From Puniceicoccales bacterium Verruco_02 (GTDB lineage: Bacteria > Verrucomicrobiota > Verrucomicrobiia > Opitutales > Oceanipulchritudinaceae), in NCBI GenBank assembly GCA_001604585.1, contig LVBW01000012.1, positions 1 to 41,068 of the forward strand: DNA of 41,068 bases. Reading direction: 5' to 3'. Made by a program: the position numbers and the translations under genes. The notes beneath the pieces are model-generated. The model was given only the letters and a program-made list of their open reading frames with translations. It did not search any database and was not told where the DNA came from. Below are positions 22,898 to 30,670 of this stretch, one piece after another (the stretch's first letter is position 1; every line of letters starts with the position of its first letter).

Positions 22898-24319
22898 ATG
22901 CCCTTCGAAAAAATCCTAGTTCTCGACGACGAGCCGATTGTTTGCCGCACGCTTCAGAGCCAGCTGCGGCGCAAGCGGTACAATGTGGCTGCTGTGGCCA
23001 GCATTGCCGAGGCGGAGCGCGTGCTCGCAGCCGATCATTTCGACATGCTCTTCATGGACCTGCGTCTGCCCGATGGCGACGGAACCCAGCTATTGGAGAG
23101 GGTGGCCAAGCAGCCGGACGCGCCTTTTGTCGTCGTAATGACCGGCTACGCCACAGTGGAGAGCGCCGTCAACTGCATGAGGCTCGGCGCCTTCGACTAT
23201 ATTATCAAGCCTTTCTCCAACAGTCAGATAGAGATTACTATCCGCAAGGCCGAGCAGTACCACCACATACTGAACGTGGCGCGCTTCTTTGCCAAGGAGG
23301 ACTTGAATGACACGGAGATAATTGGCGAGAGTCCTGCCGTCCGCAAGGTGCGAGAGCTTATCGAGCGCGTGGCCCGCACCCATGCCACGGTGCTTATTCA
23401 AGGCGAGAGCGGCACGGGTAAGGAGCTTATCGCCAACGAGATACACAAGCTTTCGCCGCGTTCTGGCGCGCCCTTCATCCGGGTGAACTGCGCGGCCATT
23501 TCCGAGACACTCATAGAGAGCGAGTTTTTCGGGCACGAGAAAGGTGCCTTCACCGGGGCCACGGCGCGGCGCGAGGGGCGCTTCGAGTTGGCGGACGGGG
23601 GCACGATATTGCTCGACGAAATAAGCGAGATTTCCCTGCCCCTTCAGGCCAAGCTCCTGCGCGTTCTTCAGGAAAACCAGTTCGAGCGGGTGGGGGGCAA
23701 CAGTACCCTCCAGGTCGATGTGCGCGTCATTGCTACTACCAACCGCAAGCTCGTCAAGAGCGTGGAGAAGGGCGAGTTCCGCGAAGACCTTTACTACCGC
23801 CTGAATGTGTTCCCGATACATAACCCGCCCTTGCGCGAGCGCAAGGAAGACATTCCGGGGCTTGCCCGCGCATTTGTCGAAAGGGCCGGGCGCAAGCACG
23901 GGGTAAAGGTGCGGGGCCTTTCCAATGCCTCGATGGCGAGCCTGCTTCGCCACGACTGGCCGGGCAATGTGCGCGAGCTTCAGAACATGATAGAGAGGGC
24001 GGTGATACTCACGGGCAGCGATGCCCTTATCGAGCCGCCATCGCTGGGGCTCGGCGGGCAGGAGCATGGCGAGGAAGCCGCGCCTCATGCTCCGCAAGGT
24101 AGTCAGATGATACTTTCTGACGAGATTCTGCCTATGGAGGAGGTTGAGAAGAGCTGCATTCTCAACGCCTTGCGCGTCTGCGGGGGCAATCGTACCCATG
24201 CGGCAAAGGCTCTTGGCATATCTCTTCGAACGATGCGCAACAAGATCAAGGCCTATCGAGAGAGCGGTATGGACCTGCCAGAGCCTGCCGCCGGTGCCGA
24301 CGATGGCGAGGAGGCATGA
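22898..24319 (+). CDS. NtrC-family sigma-54-dependent response regulator
   Basis: A 473-aa transcription activator with three domains. The receiver (1-120) has D10-D11, phospho-acceptor D54 in FMDLRLPDGDG, T82 and K104. The AAA+ domain has Walker A GESGTGKE (169-176), the sigma-54 contact loop GAFTGA (216-221), Walker B GTILLDE (235-241) and the arginine-finger stretch REDLYYRLNVFPI. The C-terminal Fis-type helix-turn-helix is NRTHAAKALGISLRTMRNKI KAYRE. Its intact GAFTGA shows it drives RpoN promoters. The HTH resembles flagellar regulators of the FlgR type, which would fit the sigma-28-family gene at 13 kb. The partner kinase is not in the window. Confidence 0.94.
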   Translation: MPFEKILVLDDEPIVCRTLQSQLRRKRYNVAAVASIAEAERVLAADHFDMLFMDLRLPDGDGTQLLERVAKQPDAPFVVVMTGYATVESAVNCMRLGAFDYIIKPFSNSQIEITIRKAEQYHHILNVARFFAKEDLNDTEIIGESPAVRKVRELIERVARTHATVLIQGESGTGKELIANEIHKLSPRSGAPFIRVNCAAISETLIESEFFGHEKGAFTGATARREGRFELADGGTILLDEISEISLPLQAKLLRVLQENQFERVGGNSTLQVDVRVIATTNRKLVKSVEKGEFREDLYYRLNVFPIHNPPLRERKEDIPGLARAFVERAGRKHGVKVRGLSNASMASLLRHDWPGNVRELQNMIERAVILTGSDALIEPPSLGLGGQEHGEEAAPHAPQGSQMILSDEILPMEEVEKSCILNALRVCGGNRTHAAKALGISLRTMRNKIKAYRESGMDLPEPAAGADDGEEA

Positions 24320-24345
24320 GGTACAGTGAGGCGGAGCTATAATCC

Positions 24346-25143
24346 ATGTCACCGATGAGTCAGTTTGAGAAGAACATCAATGCCGACTACCTTCGCCGTT
24401 CTGGCGATGCCTTGCAGGGGCTTAAGCAGCTTAGCTACTCGCTTATGAACCTGCCGGAGGCGGAGCGTGTGCTGGATGTTGGCTGCGGAGTGGGGCTGGA
24501 TCTTGCACCAATGCTCGCGCGTATGCGCGGCGATGGTGTGGTGACGGGGCTGGACCTTTCCGAAAAGATGCTGGCTGAGGCAGCACGACTCGTCATGGAG
24601 CAGGGCTTGGAGGAGCGCATAGAGCTGGTGCGTGCTTCGGCGATGAAGCTGCCCTTCGCCTCGGGGTACTTCGACGCAGTGCGTGCGGAGAGGCTTTTTC
24701 AGGTAATATCGCCTGAGCAGTGCCCACCGCGTGAACTGCTTGGCGAGCTACTGCGGGTTGTTCGTCCTGGCGGTCGCATCGTTCTGGCGGATACGGACTG
24801 GGCAAGTGCCTCTCTGGACTTTCCCGACATCGAGCTTGAACGGCGTATGATGGACTTTTTTGCCCGCCGTTGCAGACCGAGCGGTTTTGCGGCGCGGCAG
24901 TTTCGCGCATGGCTCTTGGACGAGGGCTTGCATGAGGTGGAGATTCACATTTTGCCTCAGCCCATGTTCAGCATGGAGAATTGTCCCCTCTGCGCATGGC
25001 TGGCCGATGAGGCGCTCCGGCAGGGCCTTGTCGGCGAGCGGGAGGCCCGCCTATGGATGGGTCACATATCCGAACGCAGCGCGGCAGGCAGTTTCTATGC
25101 CTGTGCTAACATGCTCGTTGTGGCGGGGACTCTTGTCCGTTGA
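24346..25143 (+). CDS. SAM-dependent class I methyltransferase
   Basis: A 265-aa cytoplasmic methyltransferase. Motif I is VLDVGCGVGLDLAPML (42-57), followed by the acidic end of strand 2 (VTGLDLSEKMLAEAARL), the motif II-like region RASAMKLPFASGYFDAVRAE and the post-motif RPGGRIVLADTDWAS. This pattern fits the Methyltransf_11/UbiE-like group. The C-terminal part has CPLCAWLADEALRQGLV, which does not identify a substrate. The ATG at 24346 or the one at 24355 may be used; a TATAAT at 24338-24343 lies directly before them. It is only 26 bp after the NtrC-type gene but may have its own promoter. Confidence 0.85.
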   Translation: MSPMSQFEKNINADYLRRSGDALQGLKQLSYSLMNLPEAERVLDVGCGVGLDLAPMLARMRGDGVVTGLDLSEKMLAEAARLVMEQGLEERIELVRASAMKLPFASGYFDAVRAERLFQVISPEQCPPRELLGELLRVVRPGGRIVLADTDWASASLDFPDIELERRMMDFFARRCRPSGFAARQFRAWLLDEGLHEVEIHILPQPMFSMENCPLCAWLADEALRQGLVGEREARLWMGHISERSAAGSFYACANMLVVAGTLVR

Positions 25144-25157
25144 GGCTCAGCGCTGGC

Positions 25158-25505
25158 CTACCAGTTGCGCCTGTTGACGAGCAGTCCGTACAGTCCCGCC
25201 AGTAAAGACAGGGAAGAGGCTGCGGCCAGAGGCATGGTGCAAAGGTAGAACTTCATTATGAAGCGTGTCTCATAGCGGTATTCTCCCAGCATAAGCCAGA
25301 CAACGAAGAGTATCGCAAACCCAGCTATTGCCCCCGCGCACAGGCCGTAGGACTCTGGCTTGGACAGGCTTTTGAGGAAGCGTGTCGTCGATTCCGCCAG
25401 CCGTATAAACAGGTTCGCGGGAGGGTCTATCGGGGCCTTGGCCTGGCTTTCCCCTTGCGGGGCTGCCCGGTCGTCTGGTAGCGCAGAACGTCGGGAGTGG
25501 GGCAT
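25158..25505 (-). CDS. Small two-helix membrane protein of unknown function
   Basis: A 115-aa protein. The first 50 residues are polar and proline-rich (MPHSRRSALPDDRAAPQGES). Two hydrophobic helices follow (GLCAGAIAGFAILFVVWLML, about 55-74, and MPLAAASSLSLLAGLYGLLV, about 91-110) with a short charged loop between them and a basic end NRRNW. No motif or family is recognised. It converges with the methyltransferase and is divergent from the Nif3-like gene. Confidence 0.6.
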   Translation of the reverse strand: MPHSRRSALPDDRAAPQGESQAKAPIDPPANLFIRLAESTTRFLKSLSKPESYGLCAGAIAGFAILFVVWLMLGEYRYETRFIMKFYLCTMPLAAASSLSLLAGLYGLLVNRRNW

Positions 25506-25602
25506 GTTATCAATATCGTCGGCGCTGCTTTATTGATAATAGGGGCAACGTTCTTTGTTACCAACTTGAGTAGTTGTAGCTGAGTCGGATAAAGTGCCTC
25601 CG

Positions 25603-26355
25603 ATGGCAGATCTTGACGAAATTGTAAGCTATTGCGACCAGAGGCTGGGCATGGCCCGGATACGGGACTTCAAGGGGGCCGAGAATGGTCTTCAGGTGGC
25701 TAACAATGGGCGCGTGTCGCGCATCGGGGCGATTGTCGATGCGGGGCTTTTCCCCTTTCGCGAGGCGGCTGCGGCAGGGGTGGATTTGCTGCTTTGTCAC
25801 CACGGGATGTTCTGGGATGCTCCGCGCCCAGTTGTCGGCCCGGTCAGGGAGAAGCTCAAGACGCTCTTTGACGCCAATATTGCCCTTTACTCCTGCCATC
25901 TGCCTTTGGATGCGCATCCTGAGCTTGGCAACAACGCCCAGATTGCCCTGAAGCTTGGCATGGAAGTGGAGCTTTGGGTGATGGATTACGAGGGTACTCC
26001 GATGGCTCCGCTCTGCCGTTGCGGGCATGGCAGGCTTGCCCTTCTTCAGGCGCTGGAGGGATTGTTTCCGAGGGTGACTCCGCTTCTGTATGGGAGCGAG
26101 AGGCCGGATAAGCTCTGCATAGTTAGCGGCAGCGGCAGCCAGACCTTGCCAGTCTTGCGTGCGGCCGGGGCCGACACCTTGATTACGGGCGAGCTGAAGC
26201 AGGCCAGCTTCAACGTGGCTCAGGAGCTGGGCCTGAACGTCTTTGTCTGTGGCCATTACGACACCGAGGTTTTCGGTGTGCGCGCGCTGGCGGCGGAGCT
26301 TTCGCAGAGGTTTGGCCTGCCCTGGCAGTTCATCCACACAGGTTGCCCGCTCTGA
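25603..26355 (+). CDS. Nif3-like dinuclear metal-centre protein
   Basis: A 250-aa member of the Nif3/YbgI/DUF34 family, which forms hexameric toroids with a two-metal site. Conserved elements are ENGLQVANNGRVSRIGAIVD, LLLCHHGMFWD (metal-binding His pair), YSCHLPLDAHPELGNNAQIA (His/Asp) and the C-terminal GELKQASFNVAQELGLNVFV CGHYDTE with the remaining His and Glu ligands. The central trimming domain seen in longer homologues is absent. The true biochemical role of the family is unsettled; GTP cyclohydrolase and repair-linked functions have been proposed. ATG 25603 is preferred over GTG 25594. Confidence 0.9.
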   Translation: MADLDEIVSYCDQRLGMARIRDFKGAENGLQVANNGRVSRIGAIVDAGLFPFREAAAAGVDLLLCHHGMFWDAPRPVVGPVREKLKTLFDANIALYSCHLPLDAHPELGNNAQIALKLGMEVELWVMDYEGTPMAPLCRCGHGRLALLQALEGLFPRVTPLLYGSERPDKLCIVSGSGSQTLPVLRAAGADTLITGELKQASFNVAQELGLNVFVCGHYDTEVFGVRALAAELSQRFGLPWQFIHTGCPL

Positions 26356-26369
26356 CAGGCAATGTCTTC

Positions 26370-27053
26370 CTAGACCAGCTGTATGCCAAGCTGGCGCATC
26401 AGCCAGAATACCAGATCTTGCAGCTCTCTTGGCGATACGCTGTGAGGCATCGGGTAGTTGTGCCACTCTATGTCCAGCCCCGCTTCGCGTATCACATCGC
26501 GGGAGTTGCTGGCGAGGGCGGGGGGCACCACGTCGTCCCAGTCTCCGTGGCCCATGAACAGGGCGGGGGCTGTCTCGGGGGCAAGTTGTGCTGGCAGGCC
26601 GCTCTGGCCTGATTTGGCAAGCAGGTAGCCTGATAGGGCCACTATGCCTTTTATGGGCACGGGTGCGTCGTAGCCGCAGTGAAGGCTGATCGCCGCACCT
26701 TGGGAGAAGCCGCCAAGGAATATGGGCAGGCCGGGGTTGCGGGCTTGCTCCTCCTCCAGGAGGCTGCGGATGTAGATTTTGGTCCGTTCCACACTCTGCC
26801 AGTCCACGCCGTCGGCACGGGATAGGTCTGTCAGGTCGTACCATGCAGGCATCGGCATTCCGCCATTGATCGTGACCGGCATTGATGGGGCATGAGGCAG
26901 CACCCAGCGCATTGGAAGAACAGGCAGGAGCTGGCGCGCGATTGGTTCAAAATCGTGCCCGTTGGCGCCCAGTCCGTGCAGGAACACAATCACGGCAAGC
27001 GGCGCCGTTCCGGTAGGTTCTACAATGACGCTTTTCACAGGCTCGCAGAGCAT
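26370..27053 (-). CDS. Alpha/beta-hydrolase, phospholipase/carboxylesterase type
   Basis: A 227-aa serine hydrolase of the acyl-protein-thioesterase/carboxylesterase group. The oxyanion region is VIVFLHGLGANGHDFEPIA. The nucleophile is Ser117 in FLGGFSQGAAISLHCG, the acid is in GHGDWDDVVPP (D173 or D174), and the His is H204 in YPMPHSVSPRELQDL. This is the complete triad for hydrolysis of short-chain esters. The ATG at 27053 gives the usual length; an open frame upstream to 27155 crosses two hairpins and looks non-coding. It converges with the Nif3-like gene. A TTGACA promoter and a terminator-like hairpin lie upstream on the same strand, suggesting a regulated leader. Confidence 0.88.
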   Translation of the reverse strand: MLCEPVKSVIVEPTGTAPLAVIVFLHGLGANGHDFEPIARQLLPVLPMRWVLPHAPSMPVTINGGMPMPAWYDLTDLSRADGVDWQSVERTKIYIRSLLEEEQARNPGLPIFLGGFSQGAAISLHCGYDAPVPIKGIVALSGYLLAKSGQSGLPAQLAPETAPALFMGHGDWDDVVPPALASNSRDVIREAGLDIEWHNYPMPHSVSPRELQDLVFWLMRQLGIQLV

Positions 27054-27110
27054 ATGACAAATGCCTGCCGCGCAAGCAGCAAAAAGTGGGCGCGATTTTT
27101 CTTCTGGCCA

Positions 27111-27126
27111 AGGAACCGAAGTTCCT
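27111..27126 (-). repeat. Short perfect hairpin in the esterase leader
   Basis: AGGAAC/GTTCCT with loop CGAA (minus strand GGAAC-TTCG-GTTCC, a very stable UUCG-type tetraloop), between the terminator-like hairpin and the esterase start. Confidence 0.5.
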
Positions 27127-27149
27127 CTTAGCGGGTCGCAATGTCCGTA

Positions 27150-27230
27150 CAACAAGAACCCGTCCTCGGAAGGACGGGTCCCATTTTGGGGTAACGCAGG
27201 AGTTGGCTAAAAGCCTCGTTAAAGGCTGGC
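27150..27230 (-). ncRNA. Candidate small RNA or attenuated leader
   Basis: From the promoter at 27236-27264, transcription should begin near 27230 and meet a perfect 9-bp hairpin (27158-27166 with 27171-27179, tetraloop) followed by TCTTGTTGT, about 80 nt later. Before it, two overlapping alternative stems exist: AGCCT/AGGCT and GGCT/AGCC, which cannot form together. This is either a short free RNA or a leader that controls the esterase 97 bp further on. No known family recognised. Confidence 0.45.
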
Positions 27231-27235
27231 CTCTA

Positions 27236-27264
27236 CTTAAATCGCGCGCGCCTGTGCGTGTCAA
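27236..27264 (-). promoter_or_regulatory. Sigma-70-type promoter, minus strand
   Basis: A perfect -35 TTGACA (27259-27264) and a -10-like TTTAAG (27236-27241, 4 of 6) are spaced by 17 bp. It reads towards the esterase. Confidence 0.55.
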
Positions 27265-27464
27265 TGCGTTTTTGCTGAATTTTGTACGATTTTACCGATT
27301 TTTCTTCATAGGTATTTACGTATGGCCAGGTCTAATAGCTGTTTATTTGTCGTTAACTGAAAATACGCGTGTCTAGGCATGGTTTGTTATGAAAACGTCA
27401 AAGCTGAGCCTGCGTATTAGTGTGAATTGCCTAGTTCCGTTATTCTGATTGATTAACAGTAGAT
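27265..27464. other. AT-rich intergenic region before the CheY-like gene
   Basis: About 200 bp with clearly more A+T than the surroundings (TTTTTGCTGAATTTTG, GATTTTACCGATTTTTCTTC). No coding frame with motifs. It probably holds the promoter of the response regulator; I could not fix a convincing hexamer pair. Confidence 0.35.
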
Positions 27465-27836
27465 ATGGCGGTGGGTAAATCAGTGCTTGTTGTGGATGAC
27501 GACGACCTGTGTCGCCGCGCCTTGCTGTCGCTGGTTGCGGAGTTCACTGTCGGGCAAATCACCGAGGCTAGCGATGGGTTCGAGGGGCTGCAAAGTTACA
27601 TGGACTCTCAGCCCGATGTCGTGTTTTTGGATATCAACATGCCGCGCATGGACGGGCTGGAAGCATTGAAGCGCATACGCGAGGCCAACAAGCAGGCCAA
27701 TGTGGTTATTGTGTCCTCGCAGGCGACGAGGGGGTTGGTGTTTCAGGCCATGCGCCTTGGGGCGCGGCACTACATTCGCAAGGATCTGCCAAGGGAGTGT
27801 CTTCGCCCCATGATTAAGCAGCTAATGGCCCCGTAG
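27465..27836 (+). CDS. Stand-alone receiver-domain response regulator (CheY-like)
   Basis: A 123-aa protein that is only a receiver domain. The acidic cluster is VLVVDDDDLCRRALL, the phospho-acceptor Asp sits in VVFLDINMPRMDGLEALKRI, the Ser/Thr switch is VVIVSSQATRG and the conserved Lys is HYIRKDLPRE. There is no output domain, so it must act through protein contacts, as CheY or Spo0F do. No chemotaxis genes are adjacent, and its kinase is unknown. There is no Shine-Dalgarno site before the ATG. It is a single gene converging with tlyA. Confidence 0.9.
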   Translation: MAVGKSVLVVDDDDLCRRALLSLVAEFTVGQITEASDGFEGLQSYMDSQPDVVFLDINMPRMDGLEALKRIREANKQANVVIVSSQATRGLVFQAMRLGARHYIRKDLPRECLRPMIKQLMAP

Positions 27837-27861
27837 GGCTGGTAGATTGTCGCGGATATTG

Positions 27862-28641
27862 CTACTGTGCAATGGCTTGCTTGCGTAGGCCCAGCAGGTA
27901 TTCCACGTTGCCTTCGGCCCCTTGGATGGGGCTTTCGACGATGCCTATTTCGCTACTGCCGGGTAGCTCCGCCTTTGCGAAAGAGCGGATTTTTTCAACC
28001 ATGTCGGCGCGCAGGCCCTCGTCCCTAATCACGCCTTGATAGCGGTCGGCGTCCTTTTTTCCGACTTCGAACTGCGGCTTAATCAGACAGACGAGGAAGC
28101 CGCCTGTTTTTAACGCTGGCCATACCGATGGAAGAACGGCGGTAAGCGAGATGAACGAAAGGTCCATCACCACGGCGTCGTAGGCCGGGTGGGGCAGGGT
28201 GGATACGTCCAGATGTCTGGCGTTAATCCCCTCGAAGTTCTTTACGCGGGGATCGTTTACGAGGCGGCTGTGGAGCTGTGCGCGGCCTACGTCGATGCAT
28301 GTGGCCTCGGCAGCGCCGTGTTGCAGGGCGCAGTCGGTGAAGCCGCCCGTCGAGGCACCAACGTCCAGTACCAGTGCTCCGCTTATGTCCTGCGGGAAGG
28401 CCTTTAAGAAGCCCTCCAGTTTTTCACCCCCGCGGCTGACAAAGCGTGGCGGCTGGAGTAGCTCCAGTTCGATGTTGTCGGGGAAAGTGTGGCCGGGCTT
28501 GTCGAGGGTTGTCGTGCCGCTTCGCACCTTGCCCGCTATTATGAGCAGTTTGGCCTGCGCGCGGCTCTCCGCCAGACCTCTTACCGTCAGAATTTCGTCT
28601 AGGCGCATCTTGCGCGCCTTGTGGCTATTGCCATCCTTCAT
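27862..28641 (-). CDS. tlyA: TlyA-family rRNA 2'-O-methyltransferase / hemolysin-like
   Basis: A 259-aa protein with an N-terminal S4 RNA-binding domain (MRLDEILTVRGLAESRAQAK LLIIAGKV) and an FtsJ-type methyltransferase domain. The SAM motif is LVLDVGASTGGFTDCALQHG, and the catalytic K-D-K-E-type positions include AVVMDLSFISLTAVLP and LIKPQFE. Family knowledge: TlyA 2'-O-methylates cytidines in 16S/23S rRNA, and the haemolysin name is historical. The ATG at 28641 is preferred; the frame extends to 28827, but that part (MRRHCSHFIPLCPTTPPRSS) is low-complexity and crosses the mraZ promoter. ATG 28608 (MRLDEIL) is an alternative. Confidence 0.92.
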   Translation of the reverse strand: MKDGNSHKARKMRLDEILTVRGLAESRAQAKLLIIAGKVRSGTTTLDKPGHTFPDNIELELLQPPRFVSRGGEKLEGFLKAFPQDISGALVLDVGASTGGFTDCALQHGAAEATCIDVGRAQLHSRLVNDPRVKNFEGINARHLDVSTLPHPAYDAVVMDLSFISLTAVLPSVWPALKTGGFLVCLIKPQFEVGKKDADRYQGVIRDEGLRADMVEKIRSFAKAELPGSSEIGIVESPIQGAEGNVEYLLGLRKQAIAQ

Positions 28642-28769
28642 CGCCTCATTCTTGCAGGCTGGCGAGGTCTGGGCAACGGCGAAAATGCCATTGCGAGCTG
28701 GTGGCTTCCGAAGTGGCTTCGGGAGTGGAATAAAAATGCTTTTTGAGCACGTATTTTTATGAATGAAAC

Positions 28770-28812
28770 TTGACCGCGGGGGCGTTGTGGGGCAAAGTGG
28801 GATGAAATGGGA
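28770..28812 (+). promoter_or_regulatory. mraZ promoter region with three MraZ boxes
   Basis: Three TGGGN repeats at 28788-28792, 28798-28802 and 28808-28812 are separated by exactly 5 bp, giving a 10-bp period. This is the known operator pattern for MraZ autoregulation. A TTGACC at 28770-28775 is the likely -35; the -10 would overlap the boxes (weak CAAAGT), so bound MraZ would block polymerase. Confidence 0.8.
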
Positions 28813-28829
28813 GCAGTGTCTGCGCATTT

Positions 28830-29357
28830 ATGGTTCCGCGCCGTTCCGTCGGCCAAGTGAGCCTGAGTGAGCCGCCTGTTCCAGACCCACCCCTTCGCGC
28901 TTCCCTTCAGTCTGTCCTCCCCGTGGAAAAGAGGCCCATCACCTACGTCAGCAACTTCCGCCATTCTCTGGATGCGCGGGGTCGTGTGACTGTGCCCTCC
29001 TCCTGGCGTGTGGATGGCGACGAGGGCAACTACTACATGGCTTGGAGGCACCCGGATGGCTGTCTCGCGCTGTTCCCCCCGGACATGCAGCAGGAGCTGG
29101 TGGACAAGATCAAAAATTCCCAGCAGTCCGACCTCAAGGCGCAGGCTCTTCTGCGTCAGCTCTTCGGCAACGCGGCCATGCTCGGCTGCGACAAGCAGGG
29201 CCGCATCCTGCTTAACGAGAGCCTCTGCAAACAGGCCGGAATCAGCAAGGACGTGGTCCTCGTCGGCCTTGGGCGCAACTTTCAGATCTGGGCCGCCGAA
29301 AAGTGGAACCCGCCGGAATTCGACTTCCTTGAGGCCATGAAGGACCTCGGAATCTAA
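28830..29357 (+). CDS. mraZ: Transcriptional regulator MraZ
   Basis: MraZ opens the dcw cluster and represses it by binding TGGGN repeats, which are present just upstream. Two SpoVT/AbrB-like half-domains are visible: FRHSLDARGRVTVPSSWRVD and, later, MLGCDKQGRILLNESLCKQA GISKDVVLVGLGRNFQIWAA. The second DxxGR motif is CDKQGR. The ATG at 28830 gives 175 aa with about 33 extra N-terminal residues. GTG at 28923 would give 145 aa, the usual size. The first lies 17 bp behind the last MraZ box and fits the promoter better; neither has a Shine-Dalgarno site. Confidence 0.93.
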   Translation: MVPRRSVGQVSLSEPPVPDPPLRASLQSVLPVEKRPITYVSNFRHSLDARGRVTVPSSWRVDGDEGNYYMAWRHPDGCLALFPPDMQQELVDKIKNSQQSDLKAQALLRQLFGNAAMLGCDKQGRILLNESLCKQAGISKDVVLVGLGRNFQIWAAEKWNPPEFDFLEAMKDLGI

Positions 29358-29408
29358 CACTTTGCCTTAAAACCCTTTACACGCAACTTTCCAACCACCC
29401 CAATCACC

Positions 29409-29597
29409 ATGATCGACCGCTTGTATGATACCGGGATGCTGATGAGCGGCGAAGTCAGGCACTACAATGCCTGGGAACACCCCACCATGCCCCGCCTCCG
29501 TGCGACGCAGCCCATAGGCCAGCGCCGTCAACCCATATCGCCGTCGCGCAAGAGGGGCTACGTGGCCCTGTTGCTCGACGTACTGCGTTCTAAGTAA
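29409..29597 (+). CDS. 62-aa ORF between mraZ and rsmH
   Basis: A small basic protein, MIDRLYDTGMLMSGEVRHYN at the start and GYVALLLDVLRSK at the end. Third codon positions are about 79% G/C, as in the true genes around it, which supports coding. It is co-directional with the dcw genes, 51 bp after mraZ and 115 bp before rsmH. No signal peptide, membrane helix or known motif was seen. The overlapping minus-strand frame is Ser/Arg-rich and looks like a shadow. If real, it is an extra member of the division cluster, possibly lineage-specific. Confidence 0.45.
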   Translation: MIDRLYDTGMLMSGEVRHYNAWEHPTMPRLRATQPIGQRRQPISPSRKRGYVALLLDVLRSK

Positions 29598-29712
29598 GCG
29601 TTTCTTTTCCTCGATGAATTCCTTGGTGCCAGAGCGCCCGTTGCGAGAGCGGCGGATGCGAAGGCTTCGCCGCCCTGCGGCGGAGGGCACCAGTTTGTGC
29701 CGCAATACCGCC

Positions 29713-30642
29713 ATGAGCGAAGGACATATTCCAGTGCTGCTTGAAGAGTGCATGGAGCTGCTGGGCCGGGCCGGTCTGGACAGGGTCTCTGCGCGCGTTC
29801 TTGACTGCACTTTTGGCGGAGGCGGGCACAGCGGGGCCATTCTGGAACGCTTCCCCGCTTGCAGACTCACGGCCATTGACCGCGACCCGGAGGCGGCTCC
29901 CCGCGCCGAGATTCTGAAGGGACTATTCCCGGATCGCTTCAGCTTTGTCGATTCCAACTTTGGCGAACTGCCCCGGCTGGACCTCGGCGGGGAATTCGAC
30001 GCCATACTCTTTGACCTTGGCGTATCCTCCTACCACTTCGACACGCCCGGCCGCGGCTTCTCGTTCCGTTTCGACGCGCCGCTGGACATGCGCATGAACC
30101 CAAGGGAAGGGCGTAGCGCGGCCGAGTTCCTCGAAAGGGCATCTCGCGTAGAGCTCGTGCGCGCAGTGCGCGACTATGGCGAGGAAAAACGCTGGCGCAG
30201 GGTTGTGCAACTTATCGAAGAAGCGCGCGGCAGCGGTCTTTTGGCCCGCACGGGCAGCTTCTGCACCCTGCTGCAAAGGGTGCTCGGCGCACCGCGTCCC
30301 GGACGCATACACCCGGCAACACAGATATTTCAAGGCCTGCGCATAGCGGTCAACGGCGAGATGGACGCGATGGAAAGCGCCCTGCCCGCCGCCTTCGATC
30401 GGCTTCGCAGCGGCGGCGTCATGGCCGTTATCAGCTTCCACTCGCTCGAAGACAGGATAGTCAAGCGCCAGTTCCGGCGCGAGGCTGGCCTGCCCGAAAG
30501 CCGCGAGGACAACACTCCGCAGCAGAGCCGTCAAAGGCGTGCCGAGCTGCTAACCAACCGACCCATAACCGCATCCAAGGCGGAACAGGAGCACAATCCA
30601 CGGTCCCGCTCCGCCAAACTGCGCGCTCTGCGCAGAATATGA
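29713..30642 (+). CDS. rsmH: 16S rRNA (cytosine-1402-N4)-methyltransferase
   Basis: RsmH (MraW) methylates C1402 of 16S rRNA with SAM and is a standard dcw member. The start MSEGHIPVLLEECMELL matches the family N-terminus. The SAM motif is RVLDCTFGGGGHSGAILERF. LFDLGVSSYHFDTPGRGFSF, PLDMRMN, HPATQIFQGLRIAVN and VISFHSLEDRIVKRQF are diagnostic. The reading frame is open back to ATG 29614, which would add 33 Arg-rich residues. GC3 of that part is high, so the longer form cannot be excluded. ftsL follows after 28 bp. Confidence 0.95.
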   Translation: MSEGHIPVLLEECMELLGRAGLDRVSARVLDCTFGGGGHSGAILERFPACRLTAIDRDPEAAPRAEILKGLFPDRFSFVDSNFGELPRLDLGGEFDAILFDLGVSSYHFDTPGRGFSFRFDAPLDMRMNPREGRSAAEFLERASRVELVRAVRDYGEEKRWRRVVQLIEEARGSGLLARTGSFCTLLQRVLGAPRPGRIHPATQIFQGLRIAVNGEMDAMESALPAAFDRLRSGGVMAVISFHSLEDRIVKRQFRREAGLPESREDNTPQQSRQRRAELLTNRPITASKAEQEHNPRSRSAKLRALRRI

Positions 30643-30670
30643 ACCAAGCGCCGCAACTTGAGGCAACGCC

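Noticed and set aside
27054-27155. Upstream extension of the esterase from a TTG
   Set aside because: It covers a stable hairpin and lacks the look of a signal peptide; ATG 27053 gives the usual family length.
28642-28827. N-terminal extension of tlyA
   Set aside because: Low-complexity residues that cross the mraZ promoter and MraZ boxes; the S4 domain begins after ATG 28641.
29367-30005. Minus-strand frame of 212 aa at the mraZ-rsmH junction
   Set aside because: Ser/Arg-rich shadow antisense to conserved RsmH; unlikely to be coding.
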